From assembly GCF_019264355.1 (NCBI RefSeq), contig NZ_JAHVAH010000001.1, positions 914,001-978,000 on the forward strand: DNA of 64,000 nucleotides, read 5' to 3'. This DNA comes from Sphingomicrobium clamense. Lineage in GTDB: Bacteria > Pseudomonadota > Alphaproteobacteria > Sphingomonadales > Sphingomonadaceae. A program made the translations under genes and the position numbers. Numbering within the stretch: position 1 is the first letter of the stretch; every line of letters starts with the position of its first letter. The notes under the pieces are model-generated. The model saw only the letters and a list, made by a program, of their open reading frames with translations. It had not been told where the DNA came from and made no database searches. This document shows positions 49,670 through 57,367 of this stretch, piece by piece.

Positions 49670-51064
49670 ATGGCCGAATCAGTGGCAAAGCAGGGCGGCG
49701 GGCTACGCAGTCTGTCGCTCTATTTCAAACCCATGCCACTGACCGCCGGCCTGATCGGGATCTCCTCCGGCTTTCCGCTCACGCTGCTGCTCGCGACGAT
49801 GACCTACTGGTTGTCGAAGGTCGGGATCGACAAGTCGACGATCGGTTTCGCGATCGGCCTGACCACGCCTTACACGCTCAAATTCCTGTGGGCCCCGCTG
49901 GTCGACAAGGTGCCGCTACCGATCCTGACCAAAATGTTCGGGCAGCGCCGTGCATGGCTGTTCTTCATCCAGGCGCTGCTCGTCATGTGCCTGTTCCAGC
50001 TGGGGGCGTCGAACCCCAGCAACGACAATCTCGCCCCCTTCGCCTTTTGGGCGATCTGCGTCGCCTTCCTGTCGGCAACGCAGGATATCGTCATCGACGC
50101 CTACCGCATCGAAATCCTGAGCGACGAGGAACTGCCCTACGGCACCGCGATGAACCAGTTCGGCTATCGCCTCGGCAATCTCATCGCCGGCGCGGGGACG
50201 ATCTATCTCGCCAGCCAGGAAGGCGCGGGCCTCGGCTGGGCGCTTGCCTACGGGCTGACCGGTCTTGCCGTCTTGCCCGCGGTCTTCGCCGCCTTGTTCG
50301 CCGGCCCCGGTCGCTATGTCGATCGCGCCGCGCGGCTTGCGGGCCAGTCGATCGGCAGCTGGCTGAAGGAGACCGTGGTCAATCCGTTCAAGGAGTTTCT
50401 CGGTCGCCGCGGCGCGGTGCTGATCCTGCTGTTCGTGCTCGTCTACAAGGTCGGCGATGCGATGGGGCAGGTGATGCTCGGGCCGATGATCGACGAGCTC
50501 GGCTTTTCCGATACCGACTATATCACCGCCAACAAGCTGGTGGGCTTCTGGGCGCTGATCGCCGGGTCCGCCGTGTCGGCGCCCTTCATCTACTGGCTGG
50601 GCATGGGCCGCGCGCTGTTTGTGTCGGGCGTGTTCATGGTCATCACCAACTTCCTGTTCGCGATCCTCGCGAACATGGGCGCCAACGTCTGGATGCTGAG
50701 CCTTGCCGTCGGCTTCGAGAATTTCTCGAGCGGGCTCGGGCTGACCGTGTTCGTCGTCTATCTGTCGGGCCTCTCGAGCCTCGCCTACACCGCCACCCAA
50801 TTCGCGCTGCTGTCGAGCTTTGCCGCGGTCGGGCGGACCTGGCTCGCGGCGCCCGCCGGCTATCTCGCCGAAGGGTTGGGCTGGTTCTGGTTCTGGATCG
50901 CGACGATGTTCATCGCGCTGCCCGGCCTGATCCTTCTCGGCATCATGTGGAAGAAGGGCTTCGTGGTCGAAAGCGTGCGCCAGCCGGGTGTCGATAGTGT
51001 CGACGAGGGCGTCGTGCCTGCCGAAGGCGCAACCGCCGAAGCCAAGCCGCGCGGTCCCGCCTAG
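49670..51064 (+). CDS. AmpG-like MFS muropeptide permease
   Basis: This 464-residue protein with 12-14 membrane helices resembles AmpG: PLTAGLIGISSGFPLTLLLATMTYWLS (segments), FLWAPLVDKVPLP, FLSATQDIVIDAYRIEIL and MNQFGYRLGNLIAGAG. AmpG imports anhydro-muropeptides for cell-wall recycling and can trigger beta-lactamase induction. ATG at 49670 follows GGAGGAACGAGT. It is convergent with folC (4-bp overlap). Other wall genes in the window are PBP1A and two L,D-transpeptidases. Confidence 0.9.
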   Translation: MAESVAKQGGGLRSLSLYFKPMPLTAGLIGISSGFPLTLLLATMTYWLSKVGIDKSTIGFAIGLTTPYTLKFLWAPLVDKVPLPILTKMFGQRRAWLFFIQALLVMCLFQLGASNPSNDNLAPFAFWAICVAFLSATQDIVIDAYRIEILSDEELPYGTAMNQFGYRLGNLIAGAGTIYLASQEGAGLGWALAYGLTGLAVLPAVFAALFAGPGRYVDRAARLAGQSIGSWLKETVVNPFKEFLGRRGAVLILLFVLVYKVGDAMGQVMLGPMIDELGFSDTDYITANKLVGFWALIAGSAVSAPFIYWLGMGRALFVSGVFMVITNFLFAILANMGANVWMLSLAVGFENFSSGLGLTVFVVYLSGLSSLAYTATQFALLSSFAAVGRTWLAAPAGYLAEGLGWFWFWIATMFIALPGLILLGIMWKKGFVVESVRQPGVDSVDEGVVPAEGATAEAKPRGPA

Positions 51065-52383
51065 TCGGGCAATTCCTCGTTGAGCCACAAGATTTCGCCC
51101 GCGAGATAGAGCGAGCCCATGACGAGCACGGTCTCGCCAGGCGCGGGCGGCTTGTCGCGGAGCCAGTCGAGCGCCTGTTCGACGCGTCCGGTCGGATAGG
51201 AGCCCGGCAGGCCGAGAATCTCGTTCGCTGCCGCGCACAGGTCCTTTGTGTCGTGATCGTCGTGCCCCGGGACGGGCAGACCGGCGAAGCGCGTGACCTT
51301 GCCGCGGAACGCCTCGAACATGGCGGGATAGTCGCGATTCTTGAGGATACCGGCCAGCAGCACGATCGGCCCGTCAATGCTTTGCGCGAGCGCGCTTGCG
51401 GCTTCGGGGTTATGCGCGCCGTCGAGAATGATGGGGGCGTCGATGCCTTGAGTCAGCGGGCCATCCTTTAGGCGCTGCATGCGTGCAGGCCACCGAGCTG
51501 CGCGGGCACCCGCCGCTATGTCGTACGCAGAAACCGCGTCCTGGTGACGCAGCATCGCGGTGGCAAGGCCGAGATTGGCGGCCTGGTGGCGCCCGGGGAG
51601 TGCAGGGGATGGCAGGTCGAGTTCGCCCTTGCGGTCGCGATAGCGCAGTCCGTCGCCATTCTCTTCGACCCACCAGTCGCAGCCTTTTCGCACAAGGGGC
51701 GTCGCGGTCTCGGTGGCGTGGGCGACGATGGTCGCGTCGACTTCCGCCGGGTGGCGCATCGTCACCATCGGCACGCCGGGCTTGGCGATGCCCGCTTTCT
51801 CGCCCGCGATCGCTGCCAGATTGTCGCCCAGGAAATGCATGTGGTCCATGCCCAGCGCGGCGATGCCGGTGACGACGGGAGAGACGATGTTGGTGGCATC
51901 GAGCCTGCCGCCAAGACCGACCTCGACCAGGCAGGCATCGGCAGGGGTGCGCGAGAAAGCGAGGAAGGCGGCGGCGGTGGTCGCCTCGAAGAAGCTGACT
52001 TTCATGCCGTCCGCAGCGTCGATCACCTCTTCAAGCAACGTCGCGAGGGCGTCGTCGTCGATCAGCTTACCAGCCAGCCGGATACGCTCGTTGAAGCGTA
52101 CGAGATGGGGCGAAGTGAAGACGTGGACCTTGCTGCCACCGGCTTCGAGCGCGGCGCGCAGGAAGGCGATGGTCGAGCCTTTGCCGTTGGTCCCCGCGAC
52201 GTGGAAGACCGGCGGCAGCCGATCCTGCGGATTGCCGAGCCGCGCGCACAACTCGCTGACGCGATCCAGGCCGAGGACGTCGCCGCCCATGCCCAGCGCC
52301 AACAGGCGATCGAGCTGCGCCTGCACCTCCGGGTGGGACGATGTCGCCGAGTCCCCGAATGTCGGGCGATCGCCCGAAGCCAC
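51061..52383 (-). CDS. folC: Bifunctional folylpolyglutamate/dihydrofolate synthase
   Basis: FolC adds glutamate to dihydropteroate and to folates. The 440-residue Mur-ligase-type enzyme has the P-loop HVAGTNGKGSTIAFLRAAL, TSPHLVRFNERIRL, FFEATTAAAFLAFS, EVGLGGRLDATNIV and ALGMDHMHFLGDNLAAIAGEKAGI (segments). C-terminal ILDGAHNPEAA is the Glu ligase motif. GTG at 52383 overlaps the accD stop by 1 nt, a conserved accD-folC pairing. Confidence 0.95.
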   Translation of the reverse strand: MASGDRPTFGDSATSSHPEVQAQLDRLLALGMGGDVLGLDRVSELCARLGNPQDRLPPVFHVAGTNGKGSTIAFLRAALEAGGSKVHVFTSPHLVRFNERIRLAGKLIDDDALATLLEEVIDAADGMKVSFFEATTAAAFLAFSRTPADACLVEVGLGGRLDATNIVSPVVTGIAALGMDHMHFLGDNLAAIAGEKAGIAKPGVPMVTMRHPAEVDATIVAHATETATPLVRKGCDWWVEENGDGLRYRDRKGELDLPSPALPGRHQAANLGLATAMLRHQDAVSAYDIAAGARAARWPARMQRLKDGPLTQGIDAPIILDGAHNPEAASALAQSIDGPIVLLAGILKNRDYPAMFEAFRGKVTRFAGLPVPGHDDHDTKDLCAAANEILGLPGSYPTGRVEQALDWLRDKPPAPGETVLVMGSLYLAGEILWLNEELPD

Positions 52384-53240
52384 TAGGCCGCGTCCTGCTC
52401 CGCCGGGGCGAGATAGTCGATCAGGCGACCGAGCCGATCCTTGAGCGCGCTACGCTCGACGACCATGTCGATCATGCCATGCTCGAGCAGATATTCGGCG
52501 CGCTGGAAGCCGTCGGGCAGCTTCTCACGGATCGTCTGCTCGATCACGCGCTGGCCTGCAAAGCCGATCAGTGCGCCGGGCTCTGCAATCTGGACGTCGC
52601 CCAGCATCGCATAGCTCGCCGTCACGCCGCCCGTAGTCGGGTCGGTGAGGACGACGATATAGGGGAGCCCCGCTTCCTTCATTTCCTGCAGCGCCACGGT
52701 CGTACGCGGCATCTGCATCAGCGAGAGGATGCCCTCCTGCATGCGCGCGCCGCCCGCGGCGGTGAACAGGATGTAGGGCGCCTTGGCCGCAATCGCGGCG
52801 CGCAGGCCCGCGACGACCGCCGCACCCACGGCGATTCCCATCGAACCGCCCATGAAGTCGAAATACTGGACGCCGACGACGGCCTCACGACCCTGGATCT
52901 TGCCCTTGGCATTGATCAGCGCGTCTTTCTCGCCCGTCTTGGCGCGCGCCTGCTTCATGCGGTCGGTATATTTCTTGCTGTCCTTGAACTTGAGCGGGTC
53001 TTCGCGGACCTGCGGCGCGGGCAGCACTTCCCATTCGTCGCGGTCGAACAGCTGCTTGAAGCGCTCTTCGGCGCCGATACGGTCATGATGGTTGCAGCGC
53101 GGGCAGACGTAGAGATTCTCGGCCCATTCGCGGGTGAAAACCATCGCTTCACACTTCTTGCACTTGTGCCACAGCTGGTCGTCGCTCTGGCGCTTGGGCA
53201 GGAAGGGAATGCCGTTTCTGACCTTGTCGATCCAGCTCAT
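52383..53240 (-). CDS. accD: Acetyl-CoA carboxylase carboxyltransferase subunit beta
   Basis: This 285-residue crotonase-fold subunit transfers CO2 from carboxybiotin to acetyl-CoA with AccA. The N-terminal zinc ribbon has Cys27, Cys30, Cys46 and Cys49 ([22 protein letters not shown]), followed by [21 protein letters not shown] (segments), [17 protein letters not shown] and [29 protein letters not shown] (segments). ATG at 53240. It is followed by folC and preceded by pyrF on the same strand. Confidence 0.97.
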   Translation of the reverse strand: MSWIDKVRNGIPFLPKRQSDDQLWHKCKKCEAMVFTREWAENLYVCPRCNHHDRIGAEERFKQLFDRDEWEVLPAPQVREDPLKFKDSKKYTDRMKQARAKTGEKDALINAKGKIQGREAVVGVQYFDFMGGSMGIAVGAAVVAGLRAAIAAKAPYILFTAAGGARMQEGILSLMQMPRTTVALQEMKEAGLPYIVVLTDPTTGGVTASYAMLGDVQIAEPGALIGFAGQRVIEQTIREKLPDGFQRAEYLLEHGMIDMVVERSALKDRLGRLIDYLAPAEQDAA

Positions 53241-53303
53241 GCTTGTCCTCTTAGATGTTCGCTCGGGCGCGGAATTAGGCGCTGTCGGCGCTCCTGTCCA
53301 TGA

Positions 53304-53978
53304 CTAGAGCGTGGCGGCGATTTCGCGCAGCGCCATGTCGGGATCCTCGGCACCGGTGACCGGGCGGCCGATGACCAGCACCGATGCGCCGGCATGGAGC
53401 GCGTCGCCTGGGGTCATGACCCGCTTCTGGTCGCCCACCGAGGCGGACTTGGGGCGAATGCCGGGCACCACGAAGAAACCGTCGCGCCAGCTCTTGCGGG
53501 CCACGGCTACCTCCTGGCCCGAGCAGACGATACCGTCGAGCCCGGCCTCCTTCGCTTGTCCGGCGAGGCGCTCGACCGCGGCCGAGGGATCGGGTTTCAT
53601 GCCCATCGCCTTCAGGTCGTCGCCGTCGAGACTGGTCAGCACGGTGACGCCGACCACCTTGGTGCCGGTCGGTGCCGCGGCCTTGGCATCCTCCATCATC
53701 GCGCGGCCGCCCGAGGCGTGCACTGTCATGATCGCGGGGGTCAGCGGATTGAGCGACTGGATCGCCTTGGCGACCGTATTGGGAATGTCGTGGAGCTTGA
53801 GATCGAGGAAGATGGGCAGGCCATGTTCGGCAACCCGCATCACCCCGTCGCGGCCATTATGGTTGAAGAATTCCAGTCCCAGCTTGAGCCCGCCGGCATG
53901 CCGCTTGCAGGCCTTCGCCAGTTCTTCGGCACGCGCGAGGTCGGGCGTGTCGATCGCGACATAGATGGGCGAACTCAT
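53304..53978 (-). CDS. pyrF: Orotidine 5'-phosphate decarboxylase
   Basis: PyrF forms UMP from OMP. The 224-residue TIM barrel has IYVAIDTPDLARAEEL, GLKLGLEFFN, the catalytic FLDLKLHDIPNTVAKAIQ with Asp-Lys-Asp, MTVHASGG and FFVVPGIRPKSA. ATG at 53978 overlaps the lapA stop by one base (TAATG). This arrangement lapA-pyrF is common in sphingomonads and relatives. Confidence 0.96.
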   Translation of the reverse strand: MSSPIYVAIDTPDLARAEELAKACKRHAGGLKLGLEFFNHNGRDGVMRVAEHGLPIFLDLKLHDIPNTVAKAIQSLNPLTPAIMTVHASGGRAMMEDAKAAAPTGTKVVGVTVLTSLDGDDLKAMGMKPDPSAAVERLAGQAKEAGLDGIVCSGQEVAVARKSWRDGFFVVPGIRPKSASVGDQKRVMTPGDALHAGASVLVIGRPVTGAEDPDMALREIAATL

Positions 53979-54298
53979 TACTGCGCCTCGAACGGGCTTT
54001 TGGGCTCGGCGGTCGGCGTGCGTGCCGGGGCCACGGGGGGAGGCGGCGTCACCGGCGCCTGCGCCAGGTTGCGTTCGGTCAGGCCGAGTTTCTTCTTCAG
54101 CCGCCAGACCTTGGCGCGATAGTAGAACATGGTCGGGAAGAAGCTGATCGCGAAGACCAGTGCCAGGAGCACGGGCAGCTTGATCGCCATGCGCAGGTCG
54201 CCCCACAGGTCGATGAACGTGTCGTGCCAGTTGGCGGTGGCGAAAATGGCGACGGCGACCGCAAGGATCACCCACATGATGGTTTTCAGGAATTGCAT
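53978..54298 (-). CDS. lapA: LapA-domain membrane protein
   Basis: This 106-residue protein has two membrane helices (about 5-22, TIMWVILAVAVAIFATAN, and 42-60, LPVLLALVFAISFFPTMFYY) and a short coiled, Pro-rich cytoplasmic tail, matching LapA (DUF1049). In E. coli LapA works with LapB in lipopolysaccharide assembly control; here lapB is not adjacent. ATG at 54298. The stop overlaps the pyrF start. Confidence 0.85.
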   Translation of the reverse strand: MQFLKTIMWVILAVAVAIFATANWHDTFIDLWGDLRMAIKLPVLLALVFAISFFPTMFYYRAKVWRLKKKLGLTERNLAQAPVTPPPPVAPARTPTAEPKSPFEAQ

Positions 54299-54451
54299 GT
54301 CCGCTCCCTCTTTCGTTTCTGCCTTACGGCAGGCGGGTCGGGCTTGCCAACTGCTATCGCCATTCGTCGCCCGGTGGGCTCGTCTGGTCGGCGGCTCAAC
54401 GAAATGGGTTGCACCGCGTCACGTGGCTGACCAGAACGACTGCCGGGGAGG

Positions 54452-55660
54452 ATGAATTACCAAGTGCGTATTGCGATCTCGTTTGCCTGTCTGATGGCGC
54501 TGTCCGCCTGTTCGGATGCGCCTGCGACCGAGCCCGAACTCACCAACGAAGCAGCGGTCGAGGACCATGACGAGGCCGATCACGAGCGGCGGGTCGATTA
54601 TGCGGCCTTCGATGCCCGACTGACCCGTTTGGTCGAGGAAGCGCCGGCGATGGTCGGGCTTGCGGTCGGGGTGGTCGAGGATGGCGAAATCACCTTCCTC
54701 AAGGGCTATGGCGAGACAGTGCGCGGGTCGGGCGAAGAGGTCACGCCCGACACGGTTTTCCGCTGGGCATCGGTCTCCAAGGGCGTCGCGGGCACGCTCG
54801 CTGCGAAATTGCAGGCGGAGGGCAAGATCAATCTTAACGACCCGATCGCCCGTTATTCGCGCAACCTGCTGCTCCCCGACGGCGCGCAGGTCAGCGCGAG
54901 CGTGCGCGATGTGCTTAGCCACCGCCTCGGCTTGTGGCGCAACGCCTATGACGACCGGCTCGAGGACGGCAAGGACCCCGACCTCATCCGGCAGGATCTG
55001 GGCGAACTGGTGCTGATCTGCCCGCCGGGAACGTGCTGGAGCTATCAGAACGTCGCCTTCGATGCGGTGACCGATGTGGTCGAGAAGGGCACAGGGCAGA
55101 CCTACCAGGAGGCAGTGGGCAGCGAATTGTTTGCGCCGCTCGGCATGCGCTCGGCCAGCCTGACGCGCGAAGGGCTGGTCGAATCCGGCAATTGGGCCCG
55201 GCCGCATAGCGCTGGGCGCCGCGAGCTTGAGGTCAAACAGCCGTACTACAGTGTGCCTGCGGCCGGCGGGGTAAATAGCGACATTAAAGACCTCACTGTC
55301 TGGCTGCAGGCGCAGATGGGGCTGATGCCCGAAATCCTGTCACCCGACGTACTCGACGTCGCGCACGAGGCGCTGGTCCGCACACCCAACGAGAACCGCC
55401 GCCTGCGCAAGTATCGCGAGCGCGTCGGTGATCCGCATTATGGGCTCGGCTGGCGCACCTACGACTATGAGGGGCATCGCATCATCGGCCATCGCGGCGG
55501 CGTGGACGGCTATCGCTCGCTGATCCTGTTCGACCCCGAACTGAAGAGCGGCGTGGTCGCCTTGTGGAATTCGAATACGGGTCGACCGACGGGATTGCAG
55601 TTCGAATTTCTCGACCTGCTCTACGGGCTCGAGTTTCGCGACTGGCTCGAACTGGACTAA
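54452..55660 (+). CDS. Beta-lactamase-family serine hydrolase, lipoprotein
   Basis: This 402-residue lipoprotein (FACLMALSAC lipobox, Cys20) has a class C-like/PBP4* fold. SxxK is in WASVSKGVAG (Ser near 109), YxN in SYQNVAFD and HxG in GHRGGVDGYR; GVVEDGEITFLKGYGET is the typical N-terminal strand pair. Such proteins are D,D-peptidases, esterases or amidases; true beta-lactamase activity is uncommon. ATG at 54452 follows GGGGAGG. It is divergent from lapA, and an L,D-transpeptidase gene follows 43 bp downstream. Confidence 0.9.
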   Translation: MNYQVRIAISFACLMALSACSDAPATEPELTNEAAVEDHDEADHERRVDYAAFDARLTRLVEEAPAMVGLAVGVVEDGEITFLKGYGETVRGSGEEVTPDTVFRWASVSKGVAGTLAAKLQAEGKINLNDPIARYSRNLLLPDGAQVSASVRDVLSHRLGLWRNAYDDRLEDGKDPDLIRQDLGELVLICPPGTCWSYQNVAFDAVTDVVEKGTGQTYQEAVGSELFAPLGMRSASLTREGLVESGNWARPHSAGRRELEVKQPYYSVPAAGGVNSDIKDLTVWLQAQMGLMPEILSPDVLDVAHEALVRTPNENRRLRKYRERVGDPHYGLGWRTYDYEGHRIIGHRGGVDGYRSLILFDPELKSGVVALWNSNTGRPTGLQFEFLDLLYGLEFRDWLELD

Positions 55661-55703
55661 AGAAGGTAGCAACTTTCGCATCGCGCCGCCCGTTGGTGGC
55701 AAC

Positions 55704-56678
55704 ATGAAACATGTATTGCTTACGCTCGGCGCACTCGCGCTGACCCCCGCCGCCACTGCCTCCTTCGCCCAGGACAGTGATCCCATGGAGTTGTCCGCCG
55801 AGACTTGGGGAGAGGTGCCACCCGATGGTCCCTTCTCCGGCTCACGCGACGAGGTGACGCTGGCGGCGCAGATCATGCTCGCGCGGGTCGACCATTCGCC
55901 GGGCGTCATCGACGGTTATCCTGGCGGCAATACACAGCGCGCGCTGAGTGCTTTCCAGAAGGCGCAGGGTCTCGACGACGACGGGCAGCTTGACGAGGAC
56001 AGCCTCAAGGCATTGCGCAAGGCCGCGGGCGACGGGCCGCTGTTACAGCGCTACGCCATCGAAGCTTCCGATGTCGACGGACCGTATAAGTCGGTCGCGG
56101 GCTCGATGAAGGCGATGGGTGAGGGCGGCCATGTCGGCTACGGCTCCGCGTCCGAAGAACTGGCCGAAAAGTTCGGGATGAGCGAATCCTTTCTCAAGGC
56201 GCTTAATCCCGACGCATCTTTTGCAGCAGGCGAAGAAATCCTCGTGGTCGCGGGCATCAACGATGCGCTGCCCAAGGTCGCGAAGATCGAAGTGGACGGC
56301 GGCGAGAACGAGCTGCGCGCCTATGACAGCTCGGGCAATCTGGTGGCCAGCTTCCCCGCGACCGTGGGAAGCGACGAATTTCCCAGCCCCTCTGGCGAGA
56401 TGAGCGTGGCGGCGATCGCGCCCGAAGCCAATTACACCTTCGATCCGAGCGATCAGGAGTGGGGCGGCGATGAAACGCTGGTCATCGCGCCGGGCCCCAA
56501 CAATCCGATCGGTGGCATCTGGATCGATCTTGGAAAGGAAGGATACGGCATCCACGGAAGTCCTGATCCTGCGCTGATCGGCAAGACGTCGAGCCATGGC
56601 TGCGTGCGTCTTACCAACTGGGACGCGCGCGCGCTGATCGAGGCTGTTTCGACCGATACCGAGGTCATTTTCGTCTAG
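55704..56678 (+). CDS. L,D-transpeptidase with peptidoglycan-binding domain
   Basis: This 324-residue periplasmic enzyme has a signal peptide (LLTLGALALTPAATASFA), a PG-binding-1 domain (LAAQIMLARVDHSPGVIDGY, QRALSAFQKAQGL), a LysM-like segment (AEKFGMSESFLKALNPD, about 155-185) and a C-terminal YkuD domain (KVAKIEVDGGENELRAY onward) with active-site YGIHGSPDPALIGK and SHGCVRLTNWDA. It forms or edits cell-wall cross-links. ATG at 55704, 43 bp after the serine hydrolase gene and probably cotranscribed. Confidence 0.93.
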   Translation: MKHVLLTLGALALTPAATASFAQDSDPMELSAETWGEVPPDGPFSGSRDEVTLAAQIMLARVDHSPGVIDGYPGGNTQRALSAFQKAQGLDDDGQLDEDSLKALRKAAGDGPLLQRYAIEASDVDGPYKSVAGSMKAMGEGGHVGYGSASEELAEKFGMSESFLKALNPDASFAAGEEILVVAGINDALPKVAKIEVDGGENELRAYDSSGNLVASFPATVGSDEFPSPSGEMSVAAIAPEANYTFDPSDQEWGGDETLVIAPGPNNPIGGIWIDLGKEGYGIHGSPDPALIGKTSSHGCVRLTNWDARALIEAVSTDTEVIFV

Positions 56679-57087
56679 CACGACGAACCGAACGGCATCT
56701 GCCGACGAAGCGAGGGCCCCGCCGTTGCCCTTCGCCGTTGGTAGGGCATGAAACAGGAAACTTTCGAGCAGCCCGTCTTCGCCGCCCTGCGCGCGGCCTA
56801 CCTTTTTCACACGTCATACCGACCGAGCGAATCGGATTAGCCTCACATGAATCGCAGAAATGGCGGATTTTTGCGTTTTTTTGATTCTTCCGCTAGTTTC
56901 ACTGCATCGTTAGCGCCGACCTTCCCACCAGGCTCACAAGCCAGCTGCCCCAAGAGGGCCGGGAATCGCGCACGACCCCCCGCATGACCGGTCGTTTCCC
57001 GGGCGTTTCCACGACGCTCACCGACTAGGTCGACTATCGCGCGTCGCCCGGAAATCGGCGGCGCGTTTTTGTTTGAGGAGAATGGGA
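56679..57087. other. 409-bp gene-free stretch with possible leader structure
   Basis: No convincing gene is seen. A 30-codon frame (56748-56840) follows GGTAGGG, and near the right end CGCGTCGCC, eight bases, GGCGGCGCG forms a hairpin followed by TTTTTG (57041-57071), just before the ribosome-binding site GAGGAG at 57075. A terminator-like hairpin in that place suggests an attenuator or the 3' end of a small RNA. Confidence 0.4.
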
Positions 57088-57315
57088 TTGGCCCACCAGA
57101 CCGAATTTCTGATCGATCGAATGAAGGAAGAGAAAGCCAAAGCCAAAGCCGCGACACTGGTGAAAGTGAAACAGCTTCACGAACGTGCCGCACGCAACTG
57201 GGAAAAGCTCGCCAACCGCGCGCTCGCCGCGGACAAGCTCCGCAAGGCCGAAGAGAAGCGCAAGGCAGAGGTTCGCGCCGAAGCCGAAAAGAAGGCCGAG
57301 CTGGCCGAAGCCTAG
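57088..57315 (+). CDS. Small charged helical protein
   Basis: This 75-residue protein is almost entirely alpha-helical, rich in Lys, Glu and Ala (RMKEEKAKAKAATLVKVKQL, then repeats of KAEEKRKAEVRAEAEKKAEL), and likely forms a coiled coil. Family is not recognised with certainty. TTG at 57088 is preceded by GAGGAG at 57075-57080 with 7-nt spacing, better than the earlier in-frame starts. It has a strong terminator 22 bp downstream and a hairpin upstream, so it is expressed alone. Confidence 0.75.
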   Translation: MAHQTEFLIDRMKEEKAKAKAATLVKVKQLHERAARNWEKLANRALAADKLRKAEEKRKAEVRAEAEKKAELAEA

Positions 57316-57336
57316 ACGGATCTTCCGTTTCAAGAA

Positions 57337-57367
57337 GAGGGGCTGCCCGACGGGGCGGCCCCTTTTT
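57337..57367 (+). terminator. Rho-independent terminator after the charged helical protein gene
   Basis: AGGGGC-T-GCC, CGACGG loop, GGC-G-GCCCCT, then TTTTT. Confidence 0.9.

Noticed and set aside
56748-56840. 30-codon frame MKQETFEQPVFAALR...
   Set aside because: Ribosome-binding site is weak and length is too short to support a gene without conservation data.
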